A stretch of 64,000 nt of DNA, from positions 1 to 64,000 of the forward strand of contig CAVYPD010000047.1 of NCBI GenBank assembly GCA_963770275.1, given 5' to 3'. Both the position numbers and the translations under genes were made by a program. This document shows positions 16,926-26,399 of this stretch, one piece after another. Below the pieces are notes generated by a model that saw only the letters and a program-made list of their open reading frames with translations, had not been told where the DNA came from and did no database searches. The number at the start of each line of letters is the position of its first letter. The first letter of the stretch is position 1. Source of the stretch: Roseiarcus sp963770275. GTDB taxonomy: Bacteria > Pseudomonadota > Alphaproteobacteria > Rhizobiales > Beijerinckiaceae.

Positions 16926-17590
16926 GATCCCTCGGCCGCACGCCGCGGACGAGGCCCACGCGAGCCTGTCGCCACAAGGCTCTTGAGCCATTTGCGATGA
17001 TGACGCCACGCCCAGCCAGGGGTCACATAGCCTTGCGTCATCCCTCGCATCGAGCCGCGCACCCAGATCGCCGCGTAGACGTGGGTGATCCAGACGATGA
17101 TCGCCGCAATCGCCGCGTAGCTGTGAATGAGCGCCGCGGCCCTCTGAGTCTCGATGGTCGTCGCCTCGCCGAAGTAATATTCCCAGATGACGAGGCCGGT
17201 GAGGAAGAGCGCGGGCACAAACAGCGCCATCGACCAGAACACGAACTTCTGCCCCGCGTTGAACCGCCCTACTTCAGGAACGCCCTCCTCCTCGTTACGC
17301 AACACGCGCACGATCGCGCCCATCCACGCGACGTCGTCCCAGTTCCAGAAATTGTCGCGCCAGAATTGAACGATGAGCCCGGCGTAGCTCACAAGCAGCA
17401 CGCATCCGATCCAAGGATGGATCGCGCGCGCCCATTGTCCGCTACCGAATAGCAAAGAGAGAAAGGACAGCAGCGGGTGGAACATCGACAGGCCCGACAG
17501 CGTCAGCAGCACGAAGCAGGCCGCGGTGATCCAGTGATTGATCCGCGCCGCAGTCGTATTGCGAATGATGGTCCCGGGCGGATAGCTCAT
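16922..17590 (-). CDS. fdhC: formate dehydrogenase gamma subunit, cytochrome b556
   Basis: This is the membrane cytochrome b subunit (FdnI/FdoI type) that passes electrons from the periplasmic catalytic unit to quinone. The 222 residues contain four hydrophobic segments (around residues 20-40, 58-76, 115-135 and 153-172) and haem-ligand histidines in INHWITAACFVLLTL, the AIHPWIG region, and LIHSYAAIAAIIVWITHVYAAIW. Starts with ATGA overlap on fdhB and ends overlapping fdhE, so the operon is tightly coupled. Confidence 0.93.
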   Translation of the reverse strand: MSYPPGTIIRNTTAARINHWITAACFVLLTLSGLSMFHPLLSFLSLLFGSGQWARAIHPWIGCVLLVSYAGLIVQFWRDNFWNWDDVAWMGAIVRVLRNEEEGVPEVGRFNAGQKFVFWSMALFVPALFLTGLVIWEYYFGEATTIETQRAAALIHSYAAIAAIIVWITHVYAAIWVRGSMRGMTQGYVTPGWAWRHHRKWLKSLVATGSRGPRPRRAAEGS

Positions 17591-18515
17591 GCGGCGTCAC
17601 TCGTGACTTTGCGGTCCGATTCCCGAATGAGCTTCGCCGCGGCGATGTCATCTTCAGGCTGGACTTCGTTCGGCCCGGCGGTGATCCAGTGAAAAAATCC
17701 GCTCACCGCAGCGAGCGCGACGCCGGCTACCGCGAGCGGCTTCAATATCGCCCTTCCACACTTCAACGAGTACGCTGATCTTGGGATTGTCGGGCAGTCC
17801 GGCATAGATTGATGGCCGATCGGCGTGGTGAAGCACATACATCACATGGGTGCCGCCAACGCCCTGGGGATCGTACAGACCCTGCGTTCTCAAACCCGCG
17901 CGATTTGAGATCGATGACGCGCTCGCCCGCCCAGGCGGTCATGTCTGTCTTCGAGCCGAACATGATCGCGCCGGTCGGACAGGCCTTCACGCAGGCCGGC
18001 TCCTTGCCAACCGTGACGCGGTCGGAGCAGAGCGTGCATTTGTACGATTTGTGGTCGATTTTGCTGACGCGGGGAATGTTGAACGGGCAGCCCTTGATGC
18101 AATAGCCGCAGCCGATGCAGTTCTCGCTGATGAAGTCGACGATCCCATTGGCGTATTGCACGATCGCGCCAGGCGCGGGGCAGGCCTTGAGGCAGCCTGG
18201 ATCCTCGCAATGCATGCAGCCGTCCTTGCGGATCAGCCATTCGAGGTTGCCCTGATCGTTGTCCCATTCGGTGAAACGCATCAGCGTCCAGGTGTTGGGA
18301 TCGAGGTCGAGGGGATTGTCATAAGTTCCCTCGAAATGCCCGACCTCGCCACGCAGGTCGTTCCATTCCATGCAGGCCGCCTGGCACGCCTTGCAGCCAA
18401 TGCAGCGCGTGACGTCGATGAGCTTGGCGACCTCCTGCTCATGCCGGCGGACTGACGGCGGCGTGATCGTCGTGGCCGAGATGCGGATAAAGTTCTGCGA
18501 CTGCAGATCGGACAT
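17587..18515 (-). CDS. fdhB: formate dehydrogenase beta (iron-sulfur) subunit, two frameshifts
   Basis: The electron-transfer subunit (FdnH/FdoH type) carries four [4Fe-4S] clusters; the ferredoxin motifs CIGCKACQAAC, CMHCEDPGCLKAC, CIGCGYCIKGC and CTLCSDR ... CVKAC are all present. The first frame departs at GFENAG; removing one base from the CCC at about 17880-17882 gives LYDPQGVGGTHVMYVLHHAD, the conserved continuation. A second extra base in CCC at 17751-17753 must be removed to reach the C-terminal anchor (ILKPLAVAGVALAAVSGFFHWI) and the stop at 17587. The corrected length is about 308 residues, as in E. coli (294-300). Two homopolymer indels in an otherwise perfect gene point to sequencing error. 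Confidence 0.92.
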
Positions 18516-18526
18516 GCTTCAGTTTC

Positions 18527-21500
18527 CTACGCCACAGGCGCCGCGACTTTCTCGACATTGACGAGGAACGCCTTGAACTCAGGCGTCTGCGTATTGGCGT
18601 CGCCCACCGAAGGCGTGAGCGTGTTCGCGCCATAGCCTTTGCGCGCCTGGCCCGTGAAGCCCCAGTGCAACGGTACGCCCACGACATGCGTCGGCTTGCC
18701 GTCGACGGTCATCGGCTTGATCCGCTTCGTCACATAAGCCTTGCAGATCATCGCGCCGCGCTTGCATGAGACGCGCACCCAGCCGGCCTGCTCGATGCCC
18801 TTCTCCTTCGCCAGAGCCTCGCCGATCTCGACGAATTCCTCCGGCTGGAGGATCGCATTGATCAGCGCGTGCTTGGTCCAGAAATGGAATTGCTCGGTCA
18901 GGCGATAGGTCGTTCCGACATAGGGGAAATCGGCGGAGGTTCCGAAATTGGCGCGGTCGTCGGCATAGACGCGGGCGGCGGGATTGTTGCGCACCTTCGG
19001 ATGCAGCACGTTCTCCGAGGGCGATTCAAACGGCTCGTAATGCTCGGGGAACGGCCCTTCGACCATCTGGTCCAAAGCGAAAAGGCGCCCCATCCCCTCG
19101 TTGTTCATGATGAAGGGGCCGACGTTCTCGGAGGGCGCGGCGGCCGTGTAGTCCGGCACGTCAAGCCCGACCCATTTGCTGCCGTTCCACTCGATGATCG
19201 ATTTCGCCGGGTTCCACGGCTTGCCCGACGGATCGGCGCTGGCGCGATTATAGAGGATGCGGCGGTTGGCCGGCCACGCCCAAGCCCAGTTCGGCGCGAT
19301 GCCCGCCTCACGCGGATCGCTCGCATCGCGCCGCGCCATCTGGTTGCCCTTCTCGGTGTAGCTCCCAGAAAAGATCCAGCAGCCCGACATAGTCGTGCCG
19401 TCATCGCGCAATTGCGCGAAACCATCGAGCTGCTGCCCGGCTTTGACAAGGGTCTGGCCGTTGGCGTCCTTGAGGTCGACAAGCGCGCGGCCATTCATTT
19501 CCTTGGCCATGTCCTCGGGATCGGGGTCGACCGGATTGATGTAATCCCACGTGAGATTGAGGAGCGGGTCGGGGAAGGCGCCGCCGTCTTTGCGATACAT
19601 CTCGCGCAGGCGATGGAAGAGGCCGGCCATGATGAAAATGTCGCTCTGGGCCTCGCCCGGCGGGGGCGCGGCCTTCCAGTGCCACTGCAGCCAGCGCGCC
19701 GAATTGACGAGTGCGCCGTTCTCCTCGGCGAAGCACGTGGTCGGAAGCTGGAAGACTTCCGTCTGGATGCTCGCCGGGTCGGAGGGATTTTGCGGCCCGA
19801 AATTTTCCCAGAAGCGTGAGGTCTCGGTGTCGAGCGGATCCATCACGACGAGATATTTTAGCTTGCCCAGCGAGCGACGGATCTTGCCCTTGTCCGGGAA
19901 GGCCTGAAGCGGGTTGAAGCCCTGGCAGATATAGCCGTTGATCTCGCCCTTATCCATCATCTCGAACGCGGCGATGATGTCGTAGAGCGGGATGTCGAGT
20001 TTCGGCAGCCAGTCGTAGGCCCAGTTGTTGTCGGCGGTCGCGGCGTTCCCGTAGATCGCCTTCTGGAAGCTCACGAAGAACTTCCTGTAGTTCTGCCAGT
20101 AGCTGACTTGTCCTGGCCGCAACGGCCTGAAAAGCCGCGTCTTCATGTAATCGTCGAAGGTTTCGTCACCGTCTCGCGGCAAAGTCATATAGCCAGGCAT
20201 GGCGTTCGACAGGAGTCCGACATCGGTGAGACCCTGGATGTTGGAGTGACCGCGCAGCGCGTTCATGCCGCCGCCCGCGACCCCGATATTGCCCAGAAGC
20301 AGCTGCACCATCGCCATGGTGCGGATGTTCTGCGAACCCACGGAGTGCTGCGTCCAGCCGAGCGCAAACAGGCTCGTCAGCGCCTTGTCCGGCGCTGAGC
20401 GTCGAAGCGAAGAGCTCGCAGATCTGCAGGAATTTCTCCTGCGGCGTGCCGCAGATGCGCGACACCATTTCCGGCGTATAGCGATCGACGTGCTTGCGCA
20501 AAAGATTGATGACGCAGTGGGGGTTTTGCCACGTGTCGTCAATCTTGGCGAAGCCCTGATCGTCCCTGTCGTAGTCCCAGCTCGATTTGTCGTACGCGCG
20601 CTTCTCTGCATCGTATCCGGTGAAGAGCCCGTCCTCGAAACCGAAGCCCTCCTTCACGATCAGGCTGGCATTGGTGTAGGCGCGCACGTACTCGTGCTGA
20701 ATCTGGTCCTTTTCGAGCAGATAGCGGATGAGCCCGCTTAAGAAAGCGATGTCCGTGCCTGGACGAATCGGCGCGTAGACGTCGGCGACCGACGCGGTGC
20801 GGGTGAAGCGCGGGTCAATGACGACGAGCTTGGCGCCGTTCTCGATCTTCGCCTCGATCACCCATTTGAAACCGCACGGATGCGCTTCGGCGGCGTTGCC
20901 GCCCATGACCACAACGACGTTGGCGTTCTTGATATCCTGCCAGGTGTTGGTCATCGCGCCACGACCAAATGATGGGGCCAAACTGGCCACCGTCGGTCCG
21001 TGTCAGACGCGCGCCTGGTTGTCGAAGACCACCATGCCCAGGGATCGCGCCACCTTCCAGGTCAGGTAGGATGTCTCGTTGGACGACGCGGAGGCAGCCA
21101 GCATGCCGGTCGACAGCCAGCGGTTGACCGTCGTCCCGTCGCTGTTCCTGGCGATGAAATTTTTGTCGCGGTCTTCCTTCATCAGCTTCGCGATGCGGTC
21201 GAGCGCGAAGTCCCAGGAGACCTCCTTGAATTCGTTCGCGCCGGGACCGCGGTATTTCGGAACCTTGAGGCGCGTTGGCGCGTGGACAATGTCCAAGAGC
21301 GCCGATCCCTTCGGACAGAGCGTACCGCGATTGACGGGATGGTCCGGATCGCCCTCGATGTGGATGATGTCGGACACCGCGTTCTTGGCTCTGTCGCCGA
21401 GGCTGTAGATGAGGATGCCGCAGGCGACCGAGCAATAGGTGCAGGTGTTGCGTGTCTCGGTCGCCGCTGTCAGCTTGAACGGCCGCACCGATGCAGCCAG

Positions 21501-21596
21501 AGCTTCCCCCTCGCCGCCAAAACCAAGAGCGCCCAAGCTCGATGCAGCAAGTCCCGCTGCGGTGATCTTGATGAATCCGCGACGACTGAGTTGCAT
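18527..21596 (-). CDS. fdhA: selenocysteine formate dehydrogenase alpha subunit (FdnG/FdoG type), frameshifted
   Basis: This is the periplasmic molybdopterin catalytic subunit that oxidises formate to CO2. ATG 21596 starts a Tat signal (LSRRGFIKI). C52, C55, C59 and C94 (CTYCSVAC, GTLCPKG) bind the [4Fe-4S] cluster. After DNQARV comes TGA at 21003-21005, followed in the same frame by HGPTVASLAPSFGRGAMTN. This is exactly the context of E. coli FdnG Sec196, so this codon is read as Sec198. A single extra base at about 20399-20401 breaks the frame after ICELFAST; correcting it leads into APDKALTSLFALGWTQHS and on to the stop at 18527. The corrected length is 1022 residues, against 1015 in E. coli FdnG. 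It is the first gene of fdhABCE, possibly read together with the oxalate decarboxylase upstream. Confidence 0.95.
20960..21005 (-). promoter_or_regulatory. selenocysteine UGA codon and bacterial SECIS hairpin in fdhA
   Basis: On the minus strand UGA (21003-21005) is followed directly by a foldable stretch: a lower stem CACGGACC with GGUCGUG (one bulged G), and an apical stem GG-U-GGCCA / UGGCC-CC with a single bulged U and a GUU loop. A bulged U in the apical stem and G-U in the loop are the features SelB recognises in E. coli fdnG/fdhF SECIS elements. selA, selB, selC and selD are all within the same 13 kb. Confidence 0.9.
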
Positions 21597-21726
21597 GGCG
21601 ACTCTCCCGACATTGCGGTGCGCTATTCGCGCAACCCGCAAGCCCCGGCGAACGACAATCGTTGCTCAGGCTAGCGAGAAAGGTTCAACCTGTGAAGATA
21701 GACGAAAGCGTTGTATCCGTTGAAAT

Positions 21727-21740
21727 ATGTCGTAAGACAT
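21727..21740. promoter_or_regulatory. inverted repeat between oxalate decarboxylase and fdhA
   Basis: ATGTC and GACAT are separated by 4 bases in the 195-base gap upstream of fdhA. This may be an operator or chance; there is no T-tract to suggest a terminator. Confidence 0.25.
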
Positions 21741-21791
21741 CAATCGCCTCGCAACGCATTTTGCTTGTTGTCGAGAAGCCCGAAACTTCGT

Positions 21792-23018
21792 TCAAACCGG
21801 CACAATCGGCGCCTTGGTCTTTCTGAGCGCGTCCATGAACTCTTGGTTCGGATCGAGGTGGACTTTGACAAGATCGGGCGGCGTCAACGCCAGCCATTGA
21901 TTGAGCGATACGTCAGCATAGTAAGAGCTCTTGAAGATCTCCAGAAATCGCAAGGGCGCCGAGCCGGTGTTCTCGATGTAGTGGCCCATCGCGAAGGGGA
22001 CATACCCGACGTCTCCGCCGCGGAAATCAAACGTCCGAGCCTGGCCGTTGGCCGCAAACACCCCCATGCGCCCTTGGCCTTCGATGTAATATTGCCATTC
22101 GTCGGTGTTGGGATGCCAGTGCAACTCCCTCATGCCGCCGGGCTCGACTTCGACAAGGGCGGCCGCGATGTTCTTGGAGGCGGGGAATACGCTCGAGTCC
22201 GTGATCCGCACCGTTCCGCTTTTTGTCTTGATCGGCTCCTGCGAGAGCATGTGGTGACTGAAGGTTTGCGGGACCGGCTCGGCGCCCATGAGCTTGTCGG
22301 GCCCGAGCGGACCTGGAACGGGCGCCTTGAAGATATAAAGCTCGCGCGGATCGGGCGTATGTCCGAACAGCGTCGCCGGCACGCCGAAATTCTTACCCAG
22401 AACCTCGGGCGGGAGATGCTTGAACCAGTCGCTCAACAAAAACGTGCTGTCCTCGTCGAAGTCGCCATCATCGAAGACGAGGAGGAATTCGCAGCCGTCG
22501 GGACCGAGACCTTGGATCGAATGGGGAATGCCGCCGGCGAAATACCAGAGATCGCCGACGCCGACGTCGTCGACAAAGTTACGGCCCTTCGGGTCGATCG
22601 CCGTGATACGGGCCGTTCCGGAGAGCATGTATGACCATTCCGCCTGCTTGTGCCAGTGAAGCTCGCGCACCCCGCCCGCATTCAACCGCATGTTCACGCC
22701 GGCGATTGTTTTCGAAACGCCCAGCTCCCGCGCGGTGACCTGCCGAGTCCAGCCGCCGCTCGACTGCCGCACATGGGCGTCGGCGAAGGAAAACCTGAGA
22801 TTGGGCAGAGTTCCCGAATCGGTTGCCGGCGGATTGAGGAGATCCGGATTCTGAGCTTCCCGGGCAACATCGCCCGGGACAGGATCGGAGCCGCCGACGC
22901 CCGGCGCTCGGCTCGGCTCGGGAACCTGGTCGGCGGCTCTGACGGCGGTTGCGCCGAGAAGCGCGCTTGCGCCGACAGCTGCGCCGGCCAAAAGATCGCG
23001 TCGAGTTGCGGCGTTCAT
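21792..23018 (-). CDS. oxdC: oxalate decarboxylase, bicupin, Tat-exported
   Basis: Converts oxalate to formate and CO2 using Mn. The 408-residue protein has two cupin domains with metal-binding HWHKQAEW (His at about 121 and 123) and HWHPNTDEW (about 300-302). The flexible lid that decides decarboxylase against oxidase activity reads DEDST at about 188-192; the corresponding B. subtilis OxdC lid is SENST, and the key Glu is kept, favouring decarboxylation. A twin-arginine signal (ATRRDLLAGAAVG) sends it to the periplasm. ATG 23018 is 6 bases after GGAGG; ATG 23021 is the alternative. It lies 195 bases upstream of fdhA on the same strand, so its formate would be made in the same compartment as the formate dehydrogenase active site. 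Confidence 0.93.
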   Translation of the reverse strand: MNAATRRDLLAGAAVGASALLGATAVRAADQVPEPSRAPGVGGSDPVPGDVAREAQNPDLLNPPATDSGTLPNLRFSFADAHVRQSSGGWTRQVTARELGVSKTIAGVNMRLNAGGVRELHWHKQAEWSYMLSGTARITAIDPKGRNFVDDVGVGDLWYFAGGIPHSIQGLGPDGCEFLLVFDDGDFDEDSTFLLSDWFKHLPPEVLGKNFGVPATLFGHTPDPRELYIFKAPVPGPLGPDKLMGAEPVPQTFSHHMLSQEPIKTKSGTVRITDSSVFPASKNIAAALVEVEPGGMRELHWHPNTDEWQYYIEGQGRMGVFAANGQARTFDFRGGDVGYVPFAMGHYIENTGSAPLRFLEIFKSSYYADVSLNQWLALTPPDLVKVHLDPNQEFMDALRKTKAPIVPV

Positions 23019-23243
23019 CATGTGCCTCCGCTTTGATTGGTCGCGTGGCGTCACTGATTATTTTGTTATGAGAGCGGCGACCAGCCTGCGATTTTTTCAT
23101 AAGGACAGGCGGCCAGCGATCCCTGCGGATGTCACTATTCCGTGACATGCATGAACGATCGGCGCATCCGCGCGATCTTGGCGTCAAACGAATCCGCGCT
23201 GCTATTCGCAGGGAAAGGCCGGCTTGGAGCCGTTCGTGCTGGG

Positions 23244-23990
23244 TTATCTCGGGTCTTTTCCGAAGGTTTCGTCGAAGGCGTAGCCGGTTCCGCGCACGGT
23301 TCGGATGGGATCGCGCTCGCGGCCGCGCGACAGAGCCTTGCGCAGGCGCCCGACATGGACGTCGACCGTGCGCTCGTCGATCTCGGCCGCCTGGCCCCAC
23401 ACGCCGTCCAGGAGTTGCGCGCGCGAGAACACCCGGCCGGGCTTCTCCAGTAAATATTCGAGCAGCCGGAACTCGGTGGGCCCAAGATGGATGTCGCGCA
23501 CGCCCCGCCTCACCCGCCGCGTCTCCCGGTCGAGATCGAGATCGCCCGCATAGAGACGCTCGGCGATCCGCTCCGGCCGGCTGCGGCGCAACAGCGCGCG
23601 CACCCGCGCCATGAGTTCGGGCACCGAAAAGGGCTTGACCACATAATCGTCGGCGCCGACCGAAAGCCCGCGCACCCGTTCAGCCTCTTCCCCTCGCGCG
23701 GTGACCATGATCACCGGAAGCGTGCGGGTCGATTCGCGCGCTCGAAGCCTGCGGCAGATTTCGAGACCCGAGACGCCAGGCAGCATCCAGTCGAGGATCA
23801 CGAGGTCGGGCGCATTCTCCGCCAGCCGCAACTCGGCCTCGTCGCCGCGCTCGACGTTCTCGACCACATAGCCTTCCGCCTCGAGATTGTAGCCCAGCAG
23901 CAACGACAGATCCGCTTCGTCCTCGACGATCAGAATGCGCGGCGCGGACGCGGCTCCCGGACGGACGATGTCCTTGCGCGCCTGGTTCAC
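23244..23990 (-). CDS. phoB: phosphate regulon response regulator PhoB
   Basis: An OmpR-type response regulator of 248 residues. Receiver domain: ILIVEDEADLS, phospho-acceptor Asp67 in VILDWMLPG, and the Lys in VKPFS. C-terminal winged helix: GPTEFRLLEYLLEKPG, DERTVDVHVGRLRKAL and RTVRGTGYAF. No ATG fits; GTG 23990 overlaps the phoU stop and leaves a short N-terminal extension before ILIVED. No phoR sensor gene is in the cluster. It should bind the Pho-box repeats in front of pstS. Confidence 0.95.
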   Translation of the reverse strand: MNQARKDIVRPGAASAPRILIVEDEADLSLLLGYNLEAEGYVVENVERGDEAELRLAENAPDLVILDWMLPGVSGLEICRRLRARESTRTLPVIMVTARGEEAERVRGLSVGADDYVVKPFSVPELMARVRALLRRSRPERIAERLYAGDLDLDRETRRVRRGVRDIHLGPTEFRLLEYLLEKPGRVFSRAQLLDGVWGQAAEIDERTVDVHVGRLRKALSRGRERDPIRTVRGTGYAFDETFGKDPR

Positions 23991-24712
23991 TTGATCGCTC
24001 CTGTCGCGTCGGCTTCGATGTCGGCGTCTTTCCGCCCGCGCGGCCGCTCGGTCGGCAGCGTCGAACCCGTCACCAGATAGACCACGGTCTCGGCGATGTT
24101 GGTCGCATGATCGCCGATCCGCTCGATGTTCTTCGAGCAAAACAGAAGATGGGCGCAGAACGTGATGTTGCGCGGATCCTCCATCATATGCGTCAGGAGA
24201 TCGCGGAACACCGAGTCTTCGAGCGCGTCCAGATCGACGTCCCGCTCCCAGACGTCGAGCGCCCGCTCGACGTCGCGCTGGGCGTAGGCGTCGAGCACGT
24301 CCTTCATCAGCTCGGTCGCGAACTCGTTCATGTGCTTGATGCCGACGATGGCGTGGGGCGCGCGGCCTTCCATGCCGATCTTGACCGAGCGCTTGGCGAT
24401 GTTCTTGGCCAGATCGCCGACCCGCTCGAGATCGCCCGCAACCCGAATGGCGCCGATGATCTCGCGCAAGTCGTTCGCCACCGGCTGCCGGCGCGCGATC
24501 GTCAGCGTCGCCTGCTCCTCGATCTCGCGCTGAAGCAGGTCGAGGCGGGGATCGGTCTCCACCACCTGTTGCGCAAGCGCGGAGTCGCCGGTGCTCAGCG
24601 CGTCCACCGCGTCGATCACCATTTTCTCGGCCAGGCCGCCCATCTCGGCGATCCGCCGCTCGAGCAGGTCGAGATCCTTGTCGTAGGCTCTGACAGTGTG
24701 CTGATCCGCCAC
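23987..24712 (-). CDS. phoU: phosphate signalling protein PhoU
   Basis: An all-helical 241-residue protein with two copies of the PhoU repeat; AGDLERVGDLAKNIAKR and NIERIGDHATNIAE are the two E/D-x-x-x-D metal-cluster motifs. It couples Pst transporter activity to the PhoR-PhoB signal. Start 24712 lies 15 bases after pstB, and the stop overlaps the phoB GTG. Confidence 0.96.
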   Translation of the reverse strand: MADQHTVRAYDKDLDLLERRIAEMGGLAEKMVIDAVDALSTGDSALAQQVVETDPRLDLLQREIEEQATLTIARRQPVANDLREIIGAIRVAGDLERVGDLAKNIAKRSVKIGMEGRAPHAIVGIKHMNEFATELMKDVLDAYAQRDVERALDVWERDVDLDALEDSVFRDLLTHMMEDPRNITFCAHLLFCSKNIERIGDHATNIAETVVYLVTGSTLPTERPRGRKDADIEADATGAIK

Positions 24713-24726
24713 GAGCTAATCCTCCC

Positions 24727-25530
24727 TCAGCCGAAGCGGCCAGTGACGTAATCCTGCGTGCGCTTGTCGCGCGGCGAGGTGAAGACCCTGGTCGTCTCAT
24801 CGAACTCGACCATCTCGCCCAGATACATGAAGGCGGTGTATTGCGAGACGCGCGCCGCCTGCTGCATGTTGTGGGTGACGATCGCGATCGTGTAATCGCC
24901 GGACAATTCGTCGATCAATTCCTCGATCTTGGCGGTCGAGATCGGATCGAAAGCCGACGCCGGCTCGTCGAACAGGATCACTTCCGGGCTGATCGCCACC
25001 GTCCGCGCAATGCACAAGCGCTGCTGCTGGCCCCCCGACAGGCTCAAGCCGCTCGCGTTCAGCTTGTCCTTCACTTCGTTCCACAAAGCCGCGCGGCTCA
25101 AAGCCTGCTCGACCCGCGCGTCCATCTCCGACTTCGGCAGCCGCTCATAAAGGCGGATGCCAAAGGCGATGTTGTCATAGATCGTCATCGGAAACGGCGT
25201 CGGCTTCTGAAACACCATGCCGACGCGCGAACGCAAAAGATTGAGGTCGAGGCCGGACGAAAGAATGTTCTCCCCATCGAGCATCACCTCGCCCTCGGCC
25301 CGCTGCCCAGGATAAAGGTCATACATGCGGTTCAAAACCCGCAGAAGCGTCGACTTGCCGCACCCCGATGGGCCGATGAACGCCGTCACCTGACCCTTGT
25401 ACAAATTGAAGGAAACATCCTTGAGCGCGCGCGTCTGCCCGTAATAGAAATTGAGGTCGCGCACCTGAACCTTTGCCGTCTCCACAACCGGAGCCTGGAT
25501 CGGCATCGAGGCCTGCACGTGACTGCTCAT
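24727..25530 (-). CDS. pstB: phosphate ABC transporter ATP-binding protein PstB
   Basis: A 267-residue ATPase of the high-affinity phosphate importer. Walker A GPSGCGKST, Q-loop MVFQKPTPFPM (characteristic of PstB), signature LSGGQQQRLCIAR, Walker B VILFDEPASA and switch His in IVTHNMQQA are all intact. Encoded between pstA and phoU. Confidence 0.97.
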   Translation of the reverse strand: MSSHVQASMPIQAPVVETAKVQVRDLNFYYGQTRALKDVSFNLYKGQVTAFIGPSGCGKSTLLRVLNRMYDLYPGQRAEGEVMLDGENILSSGLDLNLLRSRVGMVFQKPTPFPMTIYDNIAFGIRLYERLPKSEMDARVEQALSRAALWNEVKDKLNASGLSLSGGQQQRLCIARTVAISPEVILFDEPASAFDPISTAKIEELIDELSGDYTIAIVTHNMQQAARVSQYTAFMYLGEMVEFDETTRVFTSPRDKRTQDYVTGRFG

Positions 25531-25549
25531 GCTCGAAGCCCCTCAAACC

Positions 25550-26395
25550 CTACTTCTGCCGAACCGACGCCGACAAAACCCGCGCCAATATGCTCAGCGC
25601 CAACACCGCAAACGTCAGGATCAGCGCACCGGTCCACGCGAGCTTTTGTTGTTCGGCGTAGGGGCTGCGAGCGAATTCGTAGATGATGAGCGGCAGCGCA
25701 GACATCGGCCCGCGAGGATCGGCGGTGAACAGCGAATTGCCAAGCGCCGTGAAGATGAGCGGCGCGGTCTCGCCGGTCATGCGCGCGATCGCGAGGAGCA
25801 CGCCGGTGATCAAGCCGGACATGACGGCCCGATAGGCGACGTGCCGGATGACGAGCGAACGCGGCATGCCGAGCGCCGACGCCGCCTCGCGCAGCGTGTT
25901 CGGCACGAGGTTCAGCATGTCTTCGGTCGTGCGGACCATGATCGGCGCGCCGAGCACTGCGAGCGCGACGGCGCCCGCGAGAGCCGAGAAATGCCCGACC
26001 GGCACCACCAACAGCTCGTAGACGAATAGGCCGACGATGATCGAGGGCGCGCTCAACAAGATGTCGTTGATGAAGCGCACGGCCGAGGCGAGCTTCGAGT
26101 TTGCGCCATATTCGGCCAGATACGTGCCCGCGAGGATGCCGATCGGCGCACCGAGGGCCAAACCGATCCCCGTCATGATCACGCTGCCAACGATCGAGTT
26201 GAGCAAGCCGCCGACGACCCCGGGCGGCGCGGTATTCTTGGTGAAAACGTCGAGCGACAATCCCCCAAGACCGTTCCACAGCAGCGTGCCCAAAATGATC
26301 GCGAGCATGGCCAGGCCCAGAGCCGTCGCCGCGTAAGCGAGAACTGTCCAGATGCCGTTGCGCGCCTTGCGCCTGGAATAGGAAGCCGCAGTCAT
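25550..26395 (-). CDS. pstA: phosphate ABC transporter permease PstA
   Basis: A 281-residue inner-membrane permease with about six transmembrane segments and the conserved EAA-loop region (TLREAASALGMPRS) that docks onto PstB. TAPPGVVGGLLNSIVGS and RMTGETAPLIFTALGN are family-typical. It begins 5 bases downstream of pstC. An overlapping frame shift of the same region is also open but lacks these motifs. Confidence 0.96.
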   Translation of the reverse strand: MTAASYSRRKARNGIWTVLAYAATALGLAMLAIILGTLLWNGLGGLSLDVFTKNTAPPGVVGGLLNSIVGSVIMTGIGLALGAPIGILAGTYLAEYGANSKLASAVRFINDILLSAPSIIVGLFVYELLVVPVGHFSALAGAVALAVLGAPIMVRTTEDMLNLVPNTLREAASALGMPRSLVIRHVAYRAVMSGLITGVLLAIARMTGETAPLIFTALGNSLFTADPRGPMSALPLIIYEFARSPYAEQQKLAWTGALILTFAVLALSILARVLSASVRQK

Positions 26396-26399
26396 CGAC

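Noticed and set aside
23487..25686. Plus-strand open frames opposite phoB, phoU and pstB
   Set aside because: They are antisense shadows of intact, clearly conserved minus-strand genes.
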